A stretch of DNA of 64,000 nt from an uncultured Eubacteriales bacterium (GCA_948806215.1 CAQIDI010000001.1:141714-205713), one strand, 5' to 3'. Shown: positions 51,475 to 60,823, numbered from the stretch's first letter. Program-made: numbers and translations. The notes: a model not told the origin generated them from the sequence alone.

Positions 51475-51933
51475 TTATTCCTCCCTAATTAAACTAATAA
51501 GTAAGTTAGTTAAAATTTTTGCTCTTATTTTACTTTCCATTTTTATTGGATTACTTAACGACTTATTTGAAATTGCAACAGCAATTAAGTTTCGCTCGCT
51601 TTCAGAAATAATTTCGTTATCAAACAAATTCTCTAAAATTAATAACGAATTGTTATAATCAATTTCATCATTAATATAGTTATTAATTAAATTATAAACA
51701 TAGTCAGCTTTATTAGAATTTATTAACTTACTAATTTTAATATAGCCACCACCCCCACGCCTGCTTTCAACATCAAAACCACGGCTTGGCGTAAACCTTG
51801 TGGTTATAACATAATTAATTTGGCTAGGGGCACAATTAAAAAAGTTAGCAAGCTCGTTGCGTGATAAATTTATTTGCCCATCGGTTAATTGTTCCAAAAT
51901 AAACTGTTCAATAACATCGCTTATGCTCTTCAT
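51475..51933 (-). CDS. ctsR: Transcription repressor CtsR
   Basis: CtsR represses clp heat-shock genes and is released by heat and McsB action. The 152-residue protein starts with MKSISDVIEQFIL, contains the winged-HTH part NFFNCAPSQINYVITTRFTP and the conserved RGGGGYIKI glycine loop of the wing. A strong AGGAGG site precedes the start. It begins the ctsR-mcsA-mcsB-clpC operon, with promoter and operator clearly visible upstream. Confidence 0.96.
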   Translation of the reverse strand: MKSISDVIEQFILEQLTDGQINLSRNELANFFNCAPSQINYVITTRFTPSRGFDVESRRGGGGYIKISKLINSNKADYVYNLINNYINDEIDYNNSLLILENLFDNEIISESERNLIAVAISNKSLSNPIKMESKIRAKILTNLLISLIREE

Positions 51934-51952
51934 ATTGCCTCCTATTAATTGG

Positions 51953-51969
51953 TTTGACTTTCTTTGACC
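51953..51969 (-). promoter_or_regulatory. CtsR operator
   Basis: On the minus strand GGTCAAA and AGTCAAA are separated by 3 bp, the tandem heptad recognised by CtsR. The box lies between the ctsR promoter and the ribosome site, so bound CtsR would block initiation. Confidence 0.9.
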
Positions 51970-51981
51970 TTTAACACATTT

Positions 51982-52010
51982 ATATTATCACCATAAAATT
52001 ATTATGTCAA
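51982..52010 (-). promoter_or_regulatory. SigA-type promoter of the ctsR operon
   Basis: A perfect TTGACA (52005-52010), a 17-bp spacer and TAATAT (51982-51987) predict a start near 51975, immediately before the CtsR operator. Confidence 0.9.
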
Positions 52011-52040
52011 TCACAAAAATAAAAATTTTTTGTAATCAAC

Positions 52041-52070
52041 AAAAAAACAACACCATAAAAGTGTTGTTTT
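52041..52070 (-). terminator. Terminator of the small peptide gene
   Basis: The stem AAACAACAC/GTGTTGTTT with a 7-nt loop and T run on the minus strand follows the 22-residue peptide gene and isolates the ctsR promoter. Confidence 0.8.
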
Positions 52071-52092
52071 AATTAAACAAAATTGTGCTAAC

Positions 52093-52161
52093 CTAACTTG
52101 AAAAACCTTTAAGTACTATTAAAAATAAGAAAATTCCTAAAATAAACATTCCGCCATTCAT
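52093..52161 (-). CDS. 22-residue single-helix membrane peptide
   Basis: The reading frame MNGGMFILGIFLFLIVLKGF plus Ser-Ser and TAG encodes a hydrophobic helix of about 15 residues with a short Gly-rich start and a basic end. It is too short for common gene finders. Support: an exact GGAG ribosome site 6 bp before the ATG, a promoter (TTGAAA at 52209-52214, 17 bp, TAAACT at 52186-52191) and a dedicated terminator. Tiny membrane peptides of this kind are common in spore formers (for example YjcZ-like). Its function is unknown, and it has no detected relatives here. Confidence 0.7.
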   Translation of the reverse strand: MNGGMFILGIFLFLIVLKGFSS

Positions 52162-52185
52162 ATATAAATCTCCTAATGCCCTAAT

Positions 52186-52214
52186 AGTTTAGCACATATA
52201 ATTAGCAATTTCAA
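52186..52214 (-). promoter_or_regulatory. Promoter of the small peptide gene
   Basis: TTGAAA (52209-52214), a 17-bp spacer and TAAACT (52186-52191) on the minus strand predict a start near 52179, just before the GGAG site. Confidence 0.6.
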
Positions 52215-52220
52215 TAGTAG

Positions 52221-53219
52221 TTAAAGAATTTGTTTACCATTAACAAAAACCATTCTAACCTTTTTGTTTTCAGCTACAATAAATTTATCTAAATCTAAAT
52301 CTCCATTATTTTCTATTACTATAAAACCATTATTTTTAAACAAATTATTATTTGTTGCCATTTTAATTAAATCGCTAGTTAAAACTGCATTTTTATTATT
52401 TAAGTAACCATTTTGCATAAGTTTTACTATTCTTAAAACGTTTAAAAAGTTATCGGCATAATTTAAACTTGCCAAACTTAAATTAAGTCCACTATCTAAC
52501 AAACTAACTACAGGAGTTATGCCATCGCCCAATAACAAATCTTTTATTGGTGTTAAAACAACATTGGCATTATATTTTTTTAAAATCTCTAAATCGTATT
52601 TATCAACACTTTGACATTTTAAAAGCGTTAACTTTAAATCAAATAAACCATAGCTTTCAATAAGTTCTATTGGCGTTTGTTTTGTTTCGCTGTGGCAAAT
52701 TCCAACTTGCTCTAAATTTTCGTTAGCTAAAACCATTAAATTTGCATTATTATTTTTAGCAAACAAATAAATTTTTTCTATTTCAAACTCGGTTAAATTT
52801 AAAATATTATCAATATAAATTATTGGCAAGCCATAAGGCAAAATTTTATTATATTCGTTTAGTAAACTAACATTTGTTATTTCATCTAGTTTGTTCACAT
52901 TAATAATAACACCAAAAACACCTAAAGTTTTGTTTGCCAATTTTAAATAATGATGATTTAAAACACCGTTAAAAACACAGTTTGTAACACCATTACTTAT
53001 GCAAGCATTAATAACTTCGTTAAAATTTTTGTTAACATTAACAAACATATTGCTAAGTGCAGGCATAACAACTGCACCATTTAAGTTGTGCTTATTTTTT
53101 TGTGATTGATTAACATTATCTAATATTAAAATCTGATTATTATTGTTTAATGTAAACGATGCATTTTTTAATAATTGGTTATTTATTATTAAATTTGCAT
53201 TATAAAAAATAGTGTTCAT
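52221..53219 (-). CDS. Amidohydrolase-family relative lacking metal ligands
   Basis: The 332-residue protein aligns by eye with MtaD/TrzA-type deaminases: a strand-rich N-terminus, an ICHSETKQTPIELIESYGLFD block equal to the HxxET-PVELL region, and DLLLGDGITPVVSLLDSG equal to the NLKLGSGI block. However the HxH motif is absent (NMFVNVN at that place), the HCV is KCQS, and the terminal GTDG is SLASLN. Only one His of the metal site remains. It is about 100 residues shorter than an active enzyme. It is probably catalytically dead. It lies after degV with a terminator between. Confidence 0.7.
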   Translation of the reverse strand: MNTIFYNANLIINNQLLKNASFTLNNNNQILILDNVNQSQKNKHNLNGAVVMPALSNMFVNVNKNFNEVINACISNGVTNCVFNGVLNHHYLKLANKTLGVFGVIINVNKLDEITNVSLLNEYNKILPYGLPIIYIDNILNLTEFEIEKIYLFAKNNNANLMVLANENLEQVGICHSETKQTPIELIESYGLFDLKLTLLKCQSVDKYDLEILKKYNANVVLTPIKDLLLGDGITPVVSLLDSGLNLSLASLNYADNFLNVLRIVKLMQNGYLNNKNAVLTSDLIKMATNNNLFKNNGFIVIENNGDLDLDKFIVAENKKVRMVFVNGKQIL

Positions 53220-53265
53220 AGTTTATCTCCAACAAAATTTTAGCATCACAAAAAAATTAAATCAA

Positions 53266-53298
53266 CAAAAAAAGAAACGACCTTAATCGTTCCTTTTA
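53266..53298 (-). terminator. Terminator of degV
   Basis: The stem GGAACGA/TCGTTTC overlaps the degV stop codon region, has a 6-nt loop and a strong T run on the minus strand. Confidence 0.85.
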
Positions 53299-54113
53299 TG
53301 AAAACTAATAATTAATGCATTATCACCTATTTGATTAACTAATGTTGGGCAATAATTTCCAGCAAAAACTTTTGTATCAAAACTATTGTTAATTTGATTA
53401 ATTATTTTATTAGCATCGTTTAAATTGGATTTTCCATTCATTATGCCAACAGGATAATCACCAACATTTAATCCCATATGATTAATTAAATTGTTAACTT
53501 CGTTTGCTAAGTTTAACTTGCCTTTAACGGTTTTTAACAATTCAAGTTTATTATTACTTAAGCCAATAATAGGTTTAATGCCTAACGACTTTGCATAGTT
53601 AAAATTGCTAAATAATTCAAAATTGTTATTATTAGGAATTATTAAGGTTTGATAACTTTTAATAATTTTTGTTATTTTTTTAACCAAATCTTCACATCGA
53701 ATACCTGTGGAATTTAACACTGCAGTTTCAAACAAAACTGAAGCATATCCAACAGAAATTAGTCCCGAATCAATAACAAAAATATTTTGGTCGACATAGG
53801 TATATTGCAATTTTTTAATAATTGATTTAGTTAACTTATAACTTGGGCAAAACTTATAACTAGGAGTTAATATAATAACATCCTGATAAGTGTTTAGCGC
53901 CATAGTTAATTTTGCTTCAATCAAACTTTCTAAACCTTTATATTCGACACTATAATTAGTTAAATTATAGTACTGTTCAAAGTTAAAATTATCGGCGTTA
54001 TAAAGGTAATTATTACCATTTATATTTAATTCAAGATTTATAACTTCAACTCCATACGATTTTAAAAACTTTTCGCCCAAATCGCAAGAGGATAAGCCAA
54101 AAATCACACTCAT
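53283..54113 (-). CDS. DegV-family fatty-acid-binding protein
   Basis: The 276-residue protein has the DegV layout: an N-terminal strand and Ser-rich loop, ILTPSYKFCPSYKLTKSI at the place of the common SSGLSGTY loop, NIFVIDSGLISVGYASVLFETAV-type strand-helix block (near residue 110; shown shortened), and a C-terminal domain with NQIGDNALIISFH. DegV proteins bind fatty acids and may hand them to acyl kinases. The first loop is unusual. It is 13 bp downstream of lysS. Confidence 0.75.
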   Translation of the reverse strand: MSVIFGLSSCDLGEKFLKSYGVEVINLELNINGNNYLYNADNFNFEQYYNLTNYSVEYKGLESLIEAKLTMALNTYQDVIILTPSYKFCPSYKLTKSIIKKLQYTYVDQNIFVIDSGLISVGYASVLFETAVLNSTGIRCEDLVKKITKIIKSYQTLIIPNNNNFELFSNFNYAKSLGIKPIIGLSNNKLELLKTVKGKLNLANEVNNLINHMGLNVGDYPVGIMNGKSNLNDANKIINQINNSFDTKVFAGNYCPTLVNQIGDNALIISFHKRND

Positions 54114-54126
54114 ATTTAACCTCTAA

Positions 54127-55602
54127 TTATTTCATAATTGGGAATAAAACAGTATCTCTAATATTTGGTAAATCATAAATTAACATAATAAATCTATCAA
54201 TACCAAAACCTAATCCACTCATAGGAGGCATTCCGTGTTCCATTGCAGCCAAAAAGCTTTCGTCTAAATCCATTGTTTCTTCATCGCCATTAGCTTTTTC
54301 AACTAATTGTTGCATTAAAGTTTCGCGTTGAACAATTGGGTCTACTAACTCAGAATATGCATTACAAATTTCTGCACCACAAACAACAACTTGGAAAACA
54401 TCGGTTACTCTGCTATCGTTATCGTTACGGCGTGCTAATGTTTTTAAAACTGCTGGATAGTTGTATAAAATAACTGGTCCTACAATTTCTTCCCTAATTT
54501 TTCTTTTATAAATATAATCTATTAAAGTTCTAACCGATTTGCATTCATCAAGTTCGGCATAGCTAAATAATCCACGCTCAACAACTTTTTTCTTGAACTC
54601 ATCTAAATCAGATATATCTAAAAAGTCAAAGCCTAAAATTTTGGTCATTTCTTCTACATAGTTAATTCTATCCCAAGTTTCTTTACCAAAATCAATAACT
54701 TTTCCTTGATAGTTAATTTGCATTGTTCCCAAAGTTTCTTTTAATAACTTTTGAACTAGTTCTTTAAACACTTTAATGTTCTTTTCAAAATCCCAATAGC
54801 TTGCATACCATTCTATTTGAGTAAATTCTTGTAAGTGAGTAGCATCCATACCTTCGTTTCTAAAATCTTTTCCAAGTTCAAACACGCGTGGAATACCACC
54901 TGCAATAGCTTGTTTTAACCAAGTTTCTTTTGCAATGCGTAGGTTGCAATCAAGGTCTAATGCATTATGATGTGTGAAGAAAGGACGTGCTGATGCACCA
55001 GATACTGCTGTTTGCAAAACTGGAGTTTCGATTTCAATAAAATCTAAATCTTCTAAATAACGACGAATTATTGATTCGATTTTGCTTCTACCCAAGAAAA
55101 CTTTTCTTGCTTGTTCGTTTGTTATAAGGTCAAGGTAACGTTGACGATAACGAGTTTCAATATCGGTTAAGCCGTGAAACTTTTCTGGAAGTGGTTTCAT
55201 AGCTTTGCTAAGCAATTTAAAACTTTCGGCTTGAACTGTTAACTCACCTGTTTGAGTGTGATAAATTGTTCCGCTAAACCCAACAAAGTCGCCAATATCA
55301 ACATAGTCTTTAAACCATTTATAATCGTCTAATGCTATTTGGTTAACACTTAAGCTTACTTGAATTTTTGCATAAACATCAGAAATTTGAACGAACATAA
55401 ATTTGCCAAACACTCTTCTAAATGTCATACGACCAGCAATGGTTAAAGCATCGCCATCTTTTAATTCACGTGCTTGTAAAATTGAGTGACTAGCATCAAA
55501 TTTTGAAACATAAGGATTAATTCCCATTGCTTTTAAGTCGCTAATTTTTTTAGCACGAATATCAACTTCTTTATATAAATTTTCTTCTATTTTTTGTTCC
55601 AT
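54127..55602 (-). CDS. lysS: Lysyl-tRNA synthetase, class II
   Basis: LysS charges tRNA-Lys. The anticodon-binding OB fold comes first (ALTIAGRMTFRRVFGKFMF), then motif 1, motif 2 (FRNEGMDATHLQEFTQIEWY) and motif 3 (GLGFGIDRFIMLIYD). Length is 491 residues, normal. A gap of 90 bp upstream has no T-box. The start has an AAGGAG site. It leads a unit with degV. Confidence 0.95.
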   Translation of the reverse strand: MEQKIEENLYKEVDIRAKKISDLKAMGINPYVSKFDASHSILQARELKDGDALTIAGRMTFRRVFGKFMFVQISDVYAKIQVSLSVNQIALDDYKWFKDYVDIGDFVGFSGTIYHTQTGELTVQAESFKLLSKAMKPLPEKFHGLTDIETRYRQRYLDLITNEQARKVFLGRSKIESIIRRYLEDLDFIEIETPVLQTAVSGASARPFFTHHNALDLDCNLRIAKETWLKQAIAGGIPRVFELGKDFRNEGMDATHLQEFTQIEWYASYWDFEKNIKVFKELVQKLLKETLGTMQINYQGKVIDFGKETWDRINYVEEMTKILGFDFLDISDLDEFKKKVVERGLFSYAELDECKSVRTLIDYIYKRKIREEIVGPVILYNYPAVLKTLARRNDNDSRVTDVFQVVVCGAEICNAYSELVDPIVQRETLMQQLVEKANGDEETMDLDESFLAAMEHGMPPMSGLGFGIDRFIMLIYDLPNIRDTVLFPIMK

Positions 55603-55692
55603 ACGAAACTCCTTAAAGTATAAATTAATAATAATATACTAATAATTTATTATTTAGTCAATTAAAACCCAAATCAAAAAACAAACTATTGC

Positions 55693-56235
55693 CTAACTTT
55701 TAGCAATAGTTTTATATATTTTTAAATTATTATTAACTTTTTTCACATAGTTTTTTGTTTCTGGTATAGGAATATTTGTAAGCACTCCATTTTTAGAATA
55801 TTCTTTGTTATCTAGCCAAGAAATAACTTTGTTATAACCAGCATTATAACTAGCAACAGCGTTTGTTACATTTCCAGAAAACATTTTAAGTAAATACTTT
55901 AAATAGTAGCAACCATATTTAATGTTTGTTTCGGGATTATATAAATCCACCGAACTAAAATCCTCACCCAATTTTATTGCTATTTCGTTTGCGGTTGTTG
56001 GCATTAGTTGCATAAGCCCTTGTGCTCCAACTTTGGAAGTTGCGGTTTTATTAAAACGGCTTTCAGCATTTATAACAGAATAAACAAGATGCTGTGGCAC
56101 CTCAAATGCTTCAGAATATTTTTTTACATATGCGCTATATTTAATGGGATACAACACAAAAAAGAAAATTGTAACAAGTCCAATGGCACACACAAGTATT
56201 AAAACACTAAAAAAAATAATGGCATTTTTTTTCAT
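55693..56235 (-). CDS. Membrane-anchored lytic transglycosylase (SLT family)
   Basis: The 180-residue protein has an N-terminal transmembrane helix (about residues 8-30) and a soluble lytic transglycosylase domain: the catalytic Glu in VINAESRFNKTATSKVGAQG, LMQLMPTTANEI, YNPETNIKYGCYYLKYLL and AVASYNAGYNKV. It cleaves the MurNAc-GlcNAc link in peptidoglycan. Length and motifs are typical of short, anchored family 1 members. It is on the minus strand between lysS and polA. Confidence 0.88.
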   Translation of the reverse strand: MKKNAIIFFSVLILVCAIGLVTIFFFVLYPIKYSAYVKKYSEAFEVPQHLVYSVINAESRFNKTATSKVGAQGLMQLMPTTANEIAIKLGEDFSSVDLYNPETNIKYGCYYLKYLLKMFSGNVTNAVASYNAGYNKVISWLDNKEYSKNGVLTNIPIPETKNYVKKVNNNLKIYKTIAKS

Positions 56236-56316
56236 ACCATTATTTTATGCTTTTTAAACAAGTTTAATTCTAACATTAAATTGTTTTATAAATAGTGCAA
56301 TTAAACAATTAAGTTG

Positions 56317-58881
56317 TTATTTTGCTTCATACCAGTTTTTGCCGTAGCTTATGTTAACCTCTAGTTTAACTGGCAATTCAATAACATTTTCCATACAATT
56401 TTTTAATATGTCCTTAACTGCTTCTAATTCAGATTTATCACAATCAATTATTAATTCATCGTGTATTTGCAAAATTAATTTGCTTTTTAACTTTTTATTT
56501 TCTAATTCGTTTTGAACTTTTATCATAGCTAGTTTAATAATATCCGATGCACTTCCTTGCAAAGGCATATTCATTGCTGCTCGTTCGCCAAACAATTTTA
56601 AGTTATAATTTGAATTATTAATTTCTGGAATATATCTTATTCTGCCAAACACTGTTTTAACATAGCCATTTTGCCTGCACACTTCAATATTCTTATCCAT
56701 ATATGTTTTTACTAATGGATATCTTTCAAAATATTTTTTAATATAATCAGCAGCAGCTTTTCGGGTTGTTCCAATATTTTGACTTAAACCATAATCCGAA
56801 ATACCATAAACAATACCAAAATTAATGGCTTTTGCATCTCTTCTCATTTGGCTTGTAACATCGCTAAGTTTAACTCCAAACACTTGCGAAGCTGTTGTTG
56901 CGTGAATATCGTTTCCTTGCCTAAAACTTTCAATTAAAGTAGGGTCTCCACTAAACGCAGCAAGCAATCTAAGTTCAATTTGACTATAATCAGCCGAAAC
57001 AATATAACCATTTTCGTTAGACGGAATAAACACTTTTCTTAAGTTTTTACCTTCATCGGTTCTAACAGGAATATTTTGCAAGTTTGGTTCACTGCTACTA
57101 AGCCTTCCGGTGGAAGTTAAGGTTTGATTAAATAGTGTATAAATTTTATCGTTATTGCTATCCATTAAGTTTTGAAAAGCTTTAACATAAGTGGAATATA
57201 ATTTGCTAATTTTTCGGTATCGTATTAACTTATTAATTATTGGATGGTCAGATTCTAACTGAGTTAATACATCAATATTTGTGCTTTTTTTCTTGTTATT
57301 ATAGGCAACCAATTTTAACTTATCAAACAATATTTCGCCCAGTTGTTTTGGTGAGTTTATGTTAAACTCTGTTCCCGCCAATTCGTAAATTTCTTTTGTT
57401 AAATCGGCAAGTTCCTTTTCATACTTTTCATCAAGCAATAAAAGCTCGTTTCTATCCAATTTAAAGCCACTTTTTTCCATTTTGAATAGCACTAAACTTA
57501 GTGGCATTTCTATTGTTTTGTAAAGTTTTTCTAATTCCAACTCGTTAATTAGTTTTATATATTTTTCGTGCAATAATTTAATGTTAAAAGCCAAATATTT
57601 TTCGTTTAATAATTGTTCTGTAACCACATCTAATAATTTAACATTTGGCTTAGAGTTATTGTTTATTAAATATCTTTCTATTAAAACATCATCGGTAACA
57701 CCATTTAATTCAATATTAAATTTATTTAGTTTATGAAGCAAATCTTTATAGTTATAAACTATTTTTTTTATTTCACTATTTTCTAAAGCAGGCTTTAAAA
57801 TATTTAACACATCAGAATATTCAAGCATTGGCGAAAGCAAATCAAACTTGCTTTCAAAAGTGTATTCAACACCACTAGCATAAACACTAAAATCATCTTC
57901 AAAAACCAAATAAAACTGTTTTTGTTTTTGCAATAAGTTAGTTAAATTTTTAAAATCTTCAATACTATTTAGTTTTTGTTGCTCGCAGCTTTCGGTTGAA
58001 AGTTCTATTTTATCTTCTTCACTAATTTCACTAAACAAATCTTTTTTCTTTAAAAGAGAGTTAAATTGATAACGCTTAAAATAGTTTAAAACTTCTGAAT
58101 TAAAAGGAAAATTATATGTTAACTCTTCTAATTTTACTTCAATATCGCAATCACATTTAATGGTTGCTAGTTCGTGGCTTAAATATGCCATATCCTTATT
58201 TTCTAAAAGCTTTGTTTTAACGCTTCCAGTAATCTTATCAATGTTATTATAAACACCATCAAGTGTGTTATAGTTTGTTAGCAAATTCACAGCAGTTTTT
58301 TCACCAATACCCTTAACCCCCGGAATATTATCAGAAGAATCGCCCATTAACGATTTTAGTTCTACAACCTGATATGGTTCTATGCCATAATCTTTATAAA
58401 GTTTGCTTGGTGTGTAGTTAATAGTTTCGGTAACACCTTTTTTGGTAAACATTACCCAAGTGTTGTTATTTATTAACTGAAAACTATCTTTATCTCCAGT
58501 AACAATAATATTTTCGCAATCAAACTTTTTAGTAAGAGTTCCAATAATATCGTCGGCTTCAATTCCTTCTTTTTCAATAAACTTAATATTCATTGCACTT
58601 AGCAAATTTTTTAAAATTGGAAACTGACTTTTTAGTTCTGGTGGTGTTGGTTTTCTTGTTCCCTTATAGCCATCAAACATATTATTTCTAAAAGTTTTTT
58701 TGCCATAATCAAAAGCAACACACATATATTTTGGTTTTATTTCGTTAATTATTTTAACAATTATGTTAGTAAAACCAAAAACAGCATTGCTAACTTCACC
58801 ATTAAAATTAGTAAGCATTGGCAACGCATAAAACGCACGATTTATTAAACTATTGCCATCGATAATAACTAATTTTTCCAT
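56317..58881 (-). CDS. polA: DNA polymerase I
   Basis: The 854-residue protein has the 5'-nuclease domain (VIDGNSLINRAFYALP..., residues 1-290), a middle region, and the polymerase domain with VSADYSQIELRLLAAFSGDP, RRDAKAINFGIVYGIS and LQIHDELIIDC. The exonuclease metal ligands of the middle region are lost: FYLVFEDDFS lies where the D-x-E motif should be, and the later Tyr/Asp motif is absent. So it probably lacks proofreading, as in Bacillus. An SD-poor start follows a short AT-rich leader. Confidence 0.95.
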   Translation of the reverse strand: MEKLVIIDGNSLINRAFYALPMLTNFNGEVSNAVFGFTNIIVKIINEIKPKYMCVAFDYGKKTFRNNMFDGYKGTRKPTPPELKSQFPILKNLLSAMNIKFIEKEGIEADDIIGTLTKKFDCENIIVTGDKDSFQLINNNTWVMFTKKGVTETINYTPSKLYKDYGIEPYQVVELKSLMGDSSDNIPGVKGIGEKTAVNLLTNYNTLDGVYNNIDKITGSVKTKLLENKDMAYLSHELATIKCDCDIEVKLEELTYNFPFNSEVLNYFKRYQFNSLLKKKDLFSEISEEDKIELSTESCEQQKLNSIEDFKNLTNLLQKQKQFYLVFEDDFSVYASGVEYTFESKFDLLSPMLEYSDVLNILKPALENSEIKKIVYNYKDLLHKLNKFNIELNGVTDDVLIERYLINNNSKPNVKLLDVVTEQLLNEKYLAFNIKLLHEKYIKLINELELEKLYKTIEMPLSLVLFKMEKSGFKLDRNELLLLDEKYEKELADLTKEIYELAGTEFNINSPKQLGEILFDKLKLVAYNNKKKSTNIDVLTQLESDHPIINKLIRYRKISKLYSTYVKAFQNLMDSNNDKIYTLFNQTLTSTGRLSSSEPNLQNIPVRTDEGKNLRKVFIPSNENGYIVSADYSQIELRLLAAFSGDPTLIESFRQGNDIHATTASQVFGVKLSDVTSQMRRDAKAINFGIVYGISDYGLSQNIGTTRKAAADYIKKYFERYPLVKTYMDKNIEVCRQNGYVKTVFGRIRYIPEINNSNYNLKLFGERAAMNMPLQGSASDIIKLAMIKVQNELENKKLKSKLILQIHDELIIDCDKSELEAVKDILKNCMENVIELPVKLEVNISYGKNWYEAK

Positions 58882-58979
58882 AACTAAATCCTTAAAAATT
58901 TATATATATAAAGTATACCCTATTAATATGATTTTACAAAATAAATTCATAAGTTGTTTTAGTTAATAAATTTATTTAA

Positions 58980-59008
58980 TTGACAAAAGTTTTATAAAAT
59001 TAAATAAT
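58980..59008 (+). promoter_or_regulatory. Promoter giving a near-leaderless Sua5/TsaC mRNA
   Basis: TTGACA (58980-58985), a 17-bp spacer and AATAAT (59003-59008) predict a start about 59014-59016, 2-4 bases before the ATG at 59018. There is no ribosome site. Confidence 0.6.
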
Positions 59009-59017
59009 ATTTTTACT

Positions 59018-60016
59018 ATGAAAACATTAATTTTAAAACCAAGCAAAAAAACTTTTAATTTAGCAAAAAAGTTAATAACAAATGGCGAACTGGTTGCTTT
59101 TCCAACCGAAACAGTTTATGGTCTTGGAGCAAATGCGCTTTGCGACGAAGCCGTTAAAAAAATTTTTGTTGCTAAAGGTCGACCACAGGATAACCCACTA
59201 ATTTTGCATATTGGCAGAAAACAAGACATAAAAAAATATGTTAAAAACATATCTAAAACACACAAGTTGTTAATTAAACATTTTATGCCCGGTCCAATTA
59301 GCATAATTTTTGATAAAGCCGAAAATTTATCAAATGTAGCTTGTGCTGGTGGGCAAACTGTTGCTATTAGAATGCCGGAAAATAAAGTTGCACAAAAATT
59401 TATAAACTATTGTAACCTGCCTATTTGTGCACCAAGTGCTAACACTTCAAAACGCCCAAGCCCAACTAATGCAAATCACGTTTACGACGATTTGAATGGT
59501 AAGATTAAACTAATTATTGATGGCGGCGAAACTTTGGTTGGAATTGAAAGTACAGTTGTTAAGGTTGAAAACAACATTATTTATATTTTGCGTGCTGGAA
59601 AAATTAATAAGCAAATGCTAGAAAAAGCAACTAAACTAACAGTTGTAGATAAAATAGATTCCGATAAAATCCCACAATCACCCGGAACTAAGTACACTCA
59701 CTACAAACCACTTTGTGATATGATTATGGTTAAAAGCGATATTGTTAATAACACAATTAAACTATATGATAACTTAGTTGCATCAAATAAAAAACCCATT
59801 ATTTTTTGTTGTGCGGCAAATTTAGAAGCATATGGAAATCGAAATATTAAAGTGCTAGGCAAAAATAGCGAAGATGCTAGCCATAACCTATTTAACTATT
59901 TAAGATTGGCGGAAAACAATTTTGATTGCATTATTGCCGAATATTTTTCAAATGGCGATATGGTTGATGGTTTGTTTAACAGAATGATTAAAGCAAGTTC
60001 TGGAAAAATTGTTTAA
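59018..60016 (+). CDS. Threonylcarbamoyl-AMP synthase, Sua5-type
   Basis: This enzyme makes TC-AMP, the first step of tRNA t6A synthesis, completed by TsaB/TsaD/TsaE. The YrdC domain shows AFPTETVYGLGANA, KGRPQDNPL and CAPSANTSKRPSPT. A C-terminal Sua5 domain (from about residue 215) follows the linker SPGTKYTHYKP, making it the longer Sua5 form of 332 residues. Tsa partners are at 36772-37844. The start at 59018 follows a promoter with almost no leader. Confidence 0.92.
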   Translation: MKTLILKPSKKTFNLAKKLITNGELVAFPTETVYGLGANALCDEAVKKIFVAKGRPQDNPLILHIGRKQDIKKYVKNISKTHKLLIKHFMPGPISIIFDKAENLSNVACAGGQTVAIRMPENKVAQKFINYCNLPICAPSANTSKRPSPTNANHVYDDLNGKIKLIIDGGETLVGIESTVVKVENNIIYILRAGKINKQMLEKATKLTVVDKIDSDKIPQSPGTKYTHYKPLCDMIMVKSDIVNNTIKLYDNLVASNKKPIIFCCAANLEAYGNRNIKVLGKNSEDASHNLFNYLRLAENNFDCIIAEYFSNGDMVDGLFNRMIKASSGKIV

Positions 60017-60050
60017 AAAAAGATGTGAATAAAATCACATCGTTTTTTTA
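60015..60050. terminator. Bidirectional terminator after Sua5
   Basis: The stem GATGTGA/TCACATC with a 6-nt loop is flanked by A and T runs on both sides. It ends the Sua5 gene and the gene at 60048 on the minus strand. Confidence 0.85.
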
Positions 60051-60506
60051 TTTTTTTGGTTCATCCGGAAGTTTATCCAACATAAACATTGGCAAAATTG
60101 AAACTAGTAATAATGCTGCAACAACATAGCTAATAATCATAAATGGATAAGAAAAACCAAAACTTTGCATTATAGCCATAATAATAACTGCAATAAACAT
60201 TAAGCAAACAATAGCATTATCGAAAGGTTTTAATCCTTTAGTGCAAATTAAATAAATCAATGCTAAAATGCAAATAACAACTAAAACCATTGGCGCATAC
60301 ATAAACACACCACTAATTCCGCTTACACCAAAGTTGCAAAATTCAAAAAAGTTCATCCATTCATAAACCATTGTAACATTGCCAGCGGCATCGGTAACTT
60401 CAGTTCCGGTTCTAAAAACATCAAAAAACATTGATAAAATAACAATTAGCCCAAGCATAGCATCAATTGCATATATTAATTTATTAAAAACCACCTTTTT
60501 ATTCAT
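60048..60506 (-). CDS. Small multi-pass membrane protein, unknown
   Basis: The 152-residue protein has four predicted helices (about residues 12-32, 60-84, 94-114 and 122-142). The start at 60506 has a GGGAG site; a longer frame to 60530 does not. The loop between helices one and two is acidic (TGTEVTDAAGNVTMVYEW). I do not recognise the family. It is alone, with a decayed neighbour upstream. Confidence 0.65.
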   Translation of the reverse strand: MNKKVVFNKLIYAIDAMLGLIVILSMFFDVFRTGTEVTDAAGNVTMVYEWMNFFEFCNFGVSGISGVFMYAPMVLVVICILALIYLICTKGLKPFDNAIVCLMFIAVIIMAIMQSFGFSYPFMIISYVVAALLLVSILPMFMLDKLPDEPKK

Positions 60507-60579
60507 AACCAATCTCCCTAATAAAAACATTATTATTATATCACATAGTTTTAAACAATAAAAGGGTTAATTAAAATTT

Positions 60580-60780
60580 TTATTTACCTTTTTGTTTGTT
60601 TTTAACATTTACTTTAATTATATTCTTATTTTTTAAATATATTATTAAAATATAAATTCCAAACAAAATAGATAGCACCATATCGGTTAAAATTACAACA
60701 ATATCTAAAAAGCTTAAATACCAACCAACAATACCTAAATAAATTAAACTAATAACAAACCAAGCAAACCAAAATTGTTT
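60580..60780 (-). pseudogene. Decayed small membrane-protein gene
   Basis: A 66-codon frame encodes two hydrophobic helices (WFVISLIYLGIVGWYLSFLD and ILTDMVLSILFGIYILIIYL) and a basic tail, with codon use like its neighbours. It has no start: the in-frame ATG lies six codons upstream of an in-frame TAA at 60781-60783 (MLFLSL then stop). No ribosome site is seen. It is probably a remnant, or a gene with a non-standard start. The rest of the 60507-60853 gap has no gene. Confidence 0.45.
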
Positions 60781-60823
60781 TTATAAAGATAGAAATAACA
60801 TAACTGGTTTGAATAATATTATT

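Noticed and set aside
55603..55692. T-box riboswitch upstream of lysS
   Set aside because: The gap is only 90 bp and lacks the conserved T-box sequence or specifier hairpin.
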